Shown piece after piece: positions 61,044-64,000 of a stretch of DNA of 64,000 nucleotides. This DNA comes from Hymenobacter psoromatis (lineage in GTDB: Bacteria > Bacteroidota > Bacteroidia > Cytophagales > Hymenobacteraceae). Both the position numbers and the translations under genes were made by a program. The notes beneath the pieces were generated by a model. That model was not told where the DNA came from and ran no database searches. It saw only the letters and a program-made list of their open reading frames with translations. The DNA is taken from contig NZ_JAIFAG010000001.1 of the NCBI RefSeq assembly GCF_020012125.1, positions 2,542,001 to 2,606,000 of the forward strand, written 5' to 3'. The number at the start of each line of letters is the position of its first letter. The stretch's first letter is position 1.

Positions 61044-63017
61044 GTGGTGAAGCTCTCCGTCGTTATCGTCAACTACAACGTTTGCTACTTTCTGGAGCAG
61101 ACGCTGCTTTCGGTGCGAGCGGCGGCGGCGGCGCTGGGCGAGCCAGTGGAGGTATTCGTGGTGGACAACCACTCGGCCGATGATTCGGTGGCAATGGTGC
61201 AGGCGCGCTTTCCGGAGGTCATTCTCCTGGAGAACCAGGATAATCCCGGCTTTTCCAAGGCCAACAACCAAGCCCTGCGCCGCGCCACGGGCCAGTACCA
61301 GCTACTGCTGAACCCCGATACGCTGGTGGAGGAAGCCACCTTCCGGCGCTGCTGCGATTTTATGGATGCGCACACGCGCTGCGGCGGCCTGGGCGTGCAA
61401 ATGCTTGATGGTCAGGGCCAGTTTTTACCCGAAAGCAAGCGCGGCCTCCCTACCCCGGCGGTAGCTTTTTATAAGATATTCGGGCTGGCGCGGCTCTTCC
61501 CACGCTCGCGCACCTTCGGGCGCTATCATTTGGGCTTTCTGGACAAGGAGGAGGCGCACGAAGTGGATGTGCTCAGCGGGGCGTTTATGCTGCTGCGCCG
61601 GGCCGCGCTGGAGGGGGTAGGGCTGCTCGATGAGGACTATTTTATGTACGGCGAGGACATCGACCTCTCGTACCGGCTCACGCGCGGCGGCTGGCAAAAC
61701 TGGTATTTTCCCGGCGTCCGCATTCTCCATTACAAGGGCGAAAGCACCAAGCGCACGAGCGTCAACTACGTGTTTGTATTTTACCGGGCGATGGTCATTT
61801 TTGCCCGTAAGCACTTCGCCACGAGTCAGGCCGGGCTATTTTCGGTGCTGATAAACGCGGCCATCTGGCTGCGGGCGGGCGCGGCGGTGGCCCAGCGCCT
61901 GGCCATTGCCGCCGCCCCGGTGCTGCTCGATGCGGGCCTGCTCTTCGCCGGCATGTTTGCCCTCAAAATCTACTGGGAGCGCAACCACAAGTACGTGCCC
62001 CTGCCCTACCCCCCCCAGTACATGCTGGTGGCCGTGCCGCTCTACATTATTGTTTGGCTCACAACCGTTTGGCTGAGCGGTGGCTACGACCCGCCGGTCC
62101 GCGCCAGCCGCGTGGTGCGGGGCGTGGCGGTGGGCACGGTCCTCATTTCGGCCGTGTCGAACTTCTTCGATAGCTGGCGCTTTTCGAAGGCGCTGATTGT
62201 GCTGGGCGGCACCTGGGCGGTGGCCGCGCTGGTGGGCCGGCGGGTATTCAGCCACTGGCTGCGCTACGGCAGCCTGCGCCTGAGCGAGAACCGCCCCAAA
62301 ACCCTGGCCATCGTGGGCAGCCGCGCCGAAAGCCAGCGCGTGCGCCAGCTGCTGGCCCAGGCCCAGGTGCCCGCCAAAATCATTGGCTTCATCACGCCCG
62401 ATTGGCCTGCCAACTATGCTCCTACCCCCTCCGTAGCTGACCACCTCGGCACGGTGGCCGAGCTGCCCGCGCTGCTGCGCATCTACGGCCTTACCGAGCT
62501 AATTTTTTGCGGGCAGGACCTGCCCGCCAGCCAGATTATTGACCTCATGGCCCGGCTGCCGGCCCAGCCGCCGGTGGCCTTCAAGATTTTGCCGACGGGC
62601 AGCCAGTACATCATCGGCAGCAGCCACAAAGATGCCCCCGGCGACTACTACGCCCTCGACCATTCGTGGCGCCTGGGCCAGCCCGCCCAGCGCCGCAACA
62701 AGCGCCTGCTCGACCTGGTAATTGCGGGGATAGTGCTGGGAATGAGCCCCTTGCTGCTCTGGGGCCAGCGCTGCCCCGGCGGCCTGCTGCCCCACGTGGC
62801 CCAGGTGCTGCGCGGCCGCCGCAGCTGGGTGGGCCTGCGCTATTTGCCCGAAGCCAGCCGCTACCCCGCCGTGCTTTCGCCGGCCGATGTGGCGGCCACC
62901 GCCGAGCTGCTCTCCTCCGAAACCCGCTGCCGGCTAGAGCGGCTCTACGCGCAGGACTATGCTCCCAGCTTTGACCTGGAGGTAGTGTGGCGCGGCTGGC
63001 GCAGACTGGGGGGGTAG
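61044..63017 (+). CDS. Glycosyltransferase 2 fused to a degenerate sugar-phosphate transferase
   Basis: The 657-residue protein starts at GTG 61044 or the adjacent GTG 61047 (MKLSVVIVNYN). Residues 1-235 are a rhamnosyltransferase-like GT2 domain: VVDNHSADDS, LLNPDTLVEE (DxD-like) and DVLSGAFMLLRRAALEGVGL with EDIDLSYRL. About four membrane helices follow (from residue 270 to 407). Then comes a CoA-binding_3-like Rossmann segment (KTLAIVGSRAESQRVRQLL) and KRLLDLVIAGIVLGMSPLLL, the start of a WcaJ/WbaP transferase. Only LRGRRSWVGLRYLPE of the catalytic part remains, so that domain is probably inactive. It should act in polysaccharide assembly at the inner membrane. Confidence 0.82.
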   Translation: MVKLSVVIVNYNVCYFLEQTLLSVRAAAAALGEPVEVFVVDNHSADDSVAMVQARFPEVILLENQDNPGFSKANNQALRRATGQYQLLLNPDTLVEEATFRRCCDFMDAHTRCGGLGVQMLDGQGQFLPESKRGLPTPAVAFYKIFGLARLFPRSRTFGRYHLGFLDKEEAHEVDVLSGAFMLLRRAALEGVGLLDEDYFMYGEDIDLSYRLTRGGWQNWYFPGVRILHYKGESTKRTSVNYVFVFYRAMVIFARKHFATSQAGLFSVLINAAIWLRAGAAVAQRLAIAAAPVLLDAGLLFAGMFALKIYWERNHKYVPLPYPPQYMLVAVPLYIIVWLTTVWLSGGYDPPVRASRVVRGVAVGTVLISAVSNFFDSWRFSKALIVLGGTWAVAALVGRRVFSHWLRYGSLRLSENRPKTLAIVGSRAESQRVRQLLAQAQVPAKIIGFITPDWPANYAPTPSVADHLGTVAELPALLRIYGLTELIFCGQDLPASQIIDLMARLPAQPPVAFKILPTGSQYIIGSSHKDAPGDYYALDHSWRLGQPAQRRNKRLLDLVIAGIVLGMSPLLLWGQRCPGGLLPHVAQVLRGRRSWVGLRYLPEASRYPAVLSPADVAATAELLSSETRCRLERLYAQDYAPSFDLEVVWRGWRRLGG

Positions 63018-63041
63018 GGAGCGCACTATTTGCAGCGAAGG

Positions 63042-63278
63042 CTAGCTGCCGGCGCTGCGCGTAAGCATCACCAGCAGAATTACTTGCGCCGGGTTTTTAG
63101 GCGACAGCTTGTTCTCGAAGCTATCCAGCTCGTAGCCTTTGGCCAGCCATTCTTTTACTTCCTTAAACCCCAGCAGCTCGGCCTTGGTAAAGGGTACGGG
63201 CGCAACCGGCGGCCCGGCTTTGGGTACCTCGGAAAGAAACGTGAGTATTTTGGTGGCGGGCAGGTCGGTGGTTGGCAT
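63042..63278 (-). CDS. Short conserved-looking protein of unknown function
   Basis: The 78-residue product starts at ATG 63278 (MPTTDLPATKILTFLSEVPK). KAELLGFKEVKEWLAKGYEL resembles an amphipathic helix, and the C-terminus (PAQVILLVMLTRSAGS) is hydrophobic. There is no recognised domain. Its size and orderly composition argue for a real gene; it converges with the glycosyltransferase gene. Confidence 0.5.
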   Translation of the reverse strand: MPTTDLPATKILTFLSEVPKAGPPVAPVPFTKAELLGFKEVKEWLAKGYELDSFENKLSPKNPAQVILLVMLTRSAGS

Positions 63279-63430
63279 GAATGATTCAGCGAAGACTACT
63301 TTGGTGACTTATTGGGTAACGCAGAAGGCCCGGATAGCCACAATTGTTGCTTTTACGCGGATTAGGTGCACAAGAACCAGCGGTTTGCGAATACTTTTGC
63401 GACTCGCACCTTCTTTTATCGTTTAAGAAT

Positions 63431-64000
63431 ATGGCTCCCAGCAACTCTGCGGCTACCGCGCCGGCCGACCCGACCGCCTATCTCTCCGACCGCATTCTCC
63501 AGATTCAGGAGTCGGCCACCATCGCGATGGCGAAGAAAAGCCGCGAGCTGGCCGCCCAGGGCGTGGACGTGATTAACCTGAGCTTCGGCGAGCCCGATTT
63601 TCAGACCCCGCAGTACATCAAGGATGCCGCTAAGAAGGCGATTGACGACGGCTACACCTTCTACACGCCAGTACCGGGCTACCTCGACTTGCGCCAGGCA
63701 ATCTGCGATAAGCTCTTGCGCGACAACAAATTAACCTACGCTCCCAATCAGATTGTGGTGAGCACTGGGGCCAAGCAGGCGCTCAGCAACATCATTATGG
63801 CGCTGGTGAACCCCGGCGACGAGGTTATCATCTTTTCGCCCTACTGGGTGAGCTATGCCGCCCAGATTGAGCTGGCCGAGGGCGTGCCCGTGCCCGTTAT
63901 GGGCACGCTCGACAACGATTATAAGGCAACGGCCGCCGAGTTTGAGGCCGCCATTACGCCGCGCACCAAGGCCGTGATGTACTCCTCGCCCTGCAACCCT
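63431..64000 (+). CDS. PLP-dependent aminotransferase, class I/II (3' end beyond window)
   Basis: A frame of 190 codons from ATG 63431 runs off the right edge. It reads D-R-I-L-Q-I-Q-E-S-A-T-I-A-M, then INLSFGEPDFQTP, the conserved opening of aspartate-type aminotransferases. YTFYTPVPGYLDLRQAI and IVVSTGAKQALSNIIMAL (cofactor phosphate-binding region) follow, then EVIIFSPYWVSYAAQIELA with the ring-stacking Tyr/Trp. The PLP-binding lysine lies beyond the window. It most likely makes aspartate or another amino acid from a 2-oxo acid; fold type I is certain, substrate is not. Confidence 0.88.
   Translation, partial: MAPSNSAATAPADPTAYLSDRILQIQESATIAMAKKSRELAAQGVDVINLSFGEPDFQTPQYIKDAAKKAIDDGYTFYTPVPGYLDLRQAICDKLLRDNKLTYAPNQIVVSTGAKQALSNIIMALVNPGDEVIIFSPYWVSYAAQIELAEGVPVPVMGTLDNDYKATAAEFEAAITPRTKAVMYSSPCNP

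Overview
The window looks like a chromosomal segment of a high-GC member of the Bacteroidota, most likely Hymenobacter or a close relative in the Hymenobacteraceae. The evidence is inferential: DUF3078, CarboxypepD_reg and TonB-receptor proteins, Bacteroidota-type -7 promoter boxes (TAnnTTTG) shortly before several genes, almost no Shine-Dalgarno sequences, frequent TTG or GTG starts, and a strongly over-represented heptamer CTACCCC/GGGGTAG. No rRNA, tRNA, CRISPR array or complete transposon was seen.

Layout. 1-6.4 kb: envelope and lipoprotein genes plus an APC permease; a beta-propeller protein runs off the left edge. 6.6-12.8 kb: a complete tripartite RND efflux operon (adaptor, pump, outer-membrane factor), followed by an orphan DUF433 antitoxin with a 21-codon stub of its toxin. 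13-17.3 kb: recQ, a beta-rich protein of unknown function and a THUMP rRNA methyltransferase. 17.3-18.7 kb: an AT-rich island with three small genes I do not recognise. 18.8-30 kb: sugar MFS transporter, AraC regulator plus NmrA-type reductase, periplasmic trehalase, murB, a YiaA-like protein, AraC regulator plus FAD monooxygenase, and a DisA-N/DACNV-like nucleotide-sensor protein. 30-35.4 kb: dGTPase, an Mrr-type type IV restriction enzyme and topoisomerase III. 35.5-38.1 kb: a diverged tandem duplication (small membrane protein plus the 3' end of an EamA transporter), one copy carrying a MITE-like insertion. 38.2-42.8 kb: TonB-dependent receptor, DUF3078 protein, PAP2 phosphatase.

42.9-55.5 kb is a hexuronate (galacturonate/glucuronate) catabolic cluster. 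ExuT-type import, UxaC isomerase, UxaB tagaturonate reductase, UxaA altronate dehydratase, KdgK kinase and KDPG aldolase together give pyruvate plus glyceraldehyde-3-phosphate. A divergent LacI regulator with two abutting operator-like sites, an FAH-family hydrolase and a divergent aldehyde dehydrogenase accompany it. 55.5-64 kb: a pseudogene with three in-frame ambers, a small membrane protein, cytochrome P450, aldo/keto reductase, clpS, recR, a glycosyltransferase fused to a degenerate sugar-phosphate transferase, and an aminotransferase cut by the right edge.

The most striking non-genic feature is a population of long, near-perfect palindromes (15-44 bp arms) in at least four sequence classes. 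They lie between genes and several abut or overlap stop or start codons. No transposase for them is in the window.
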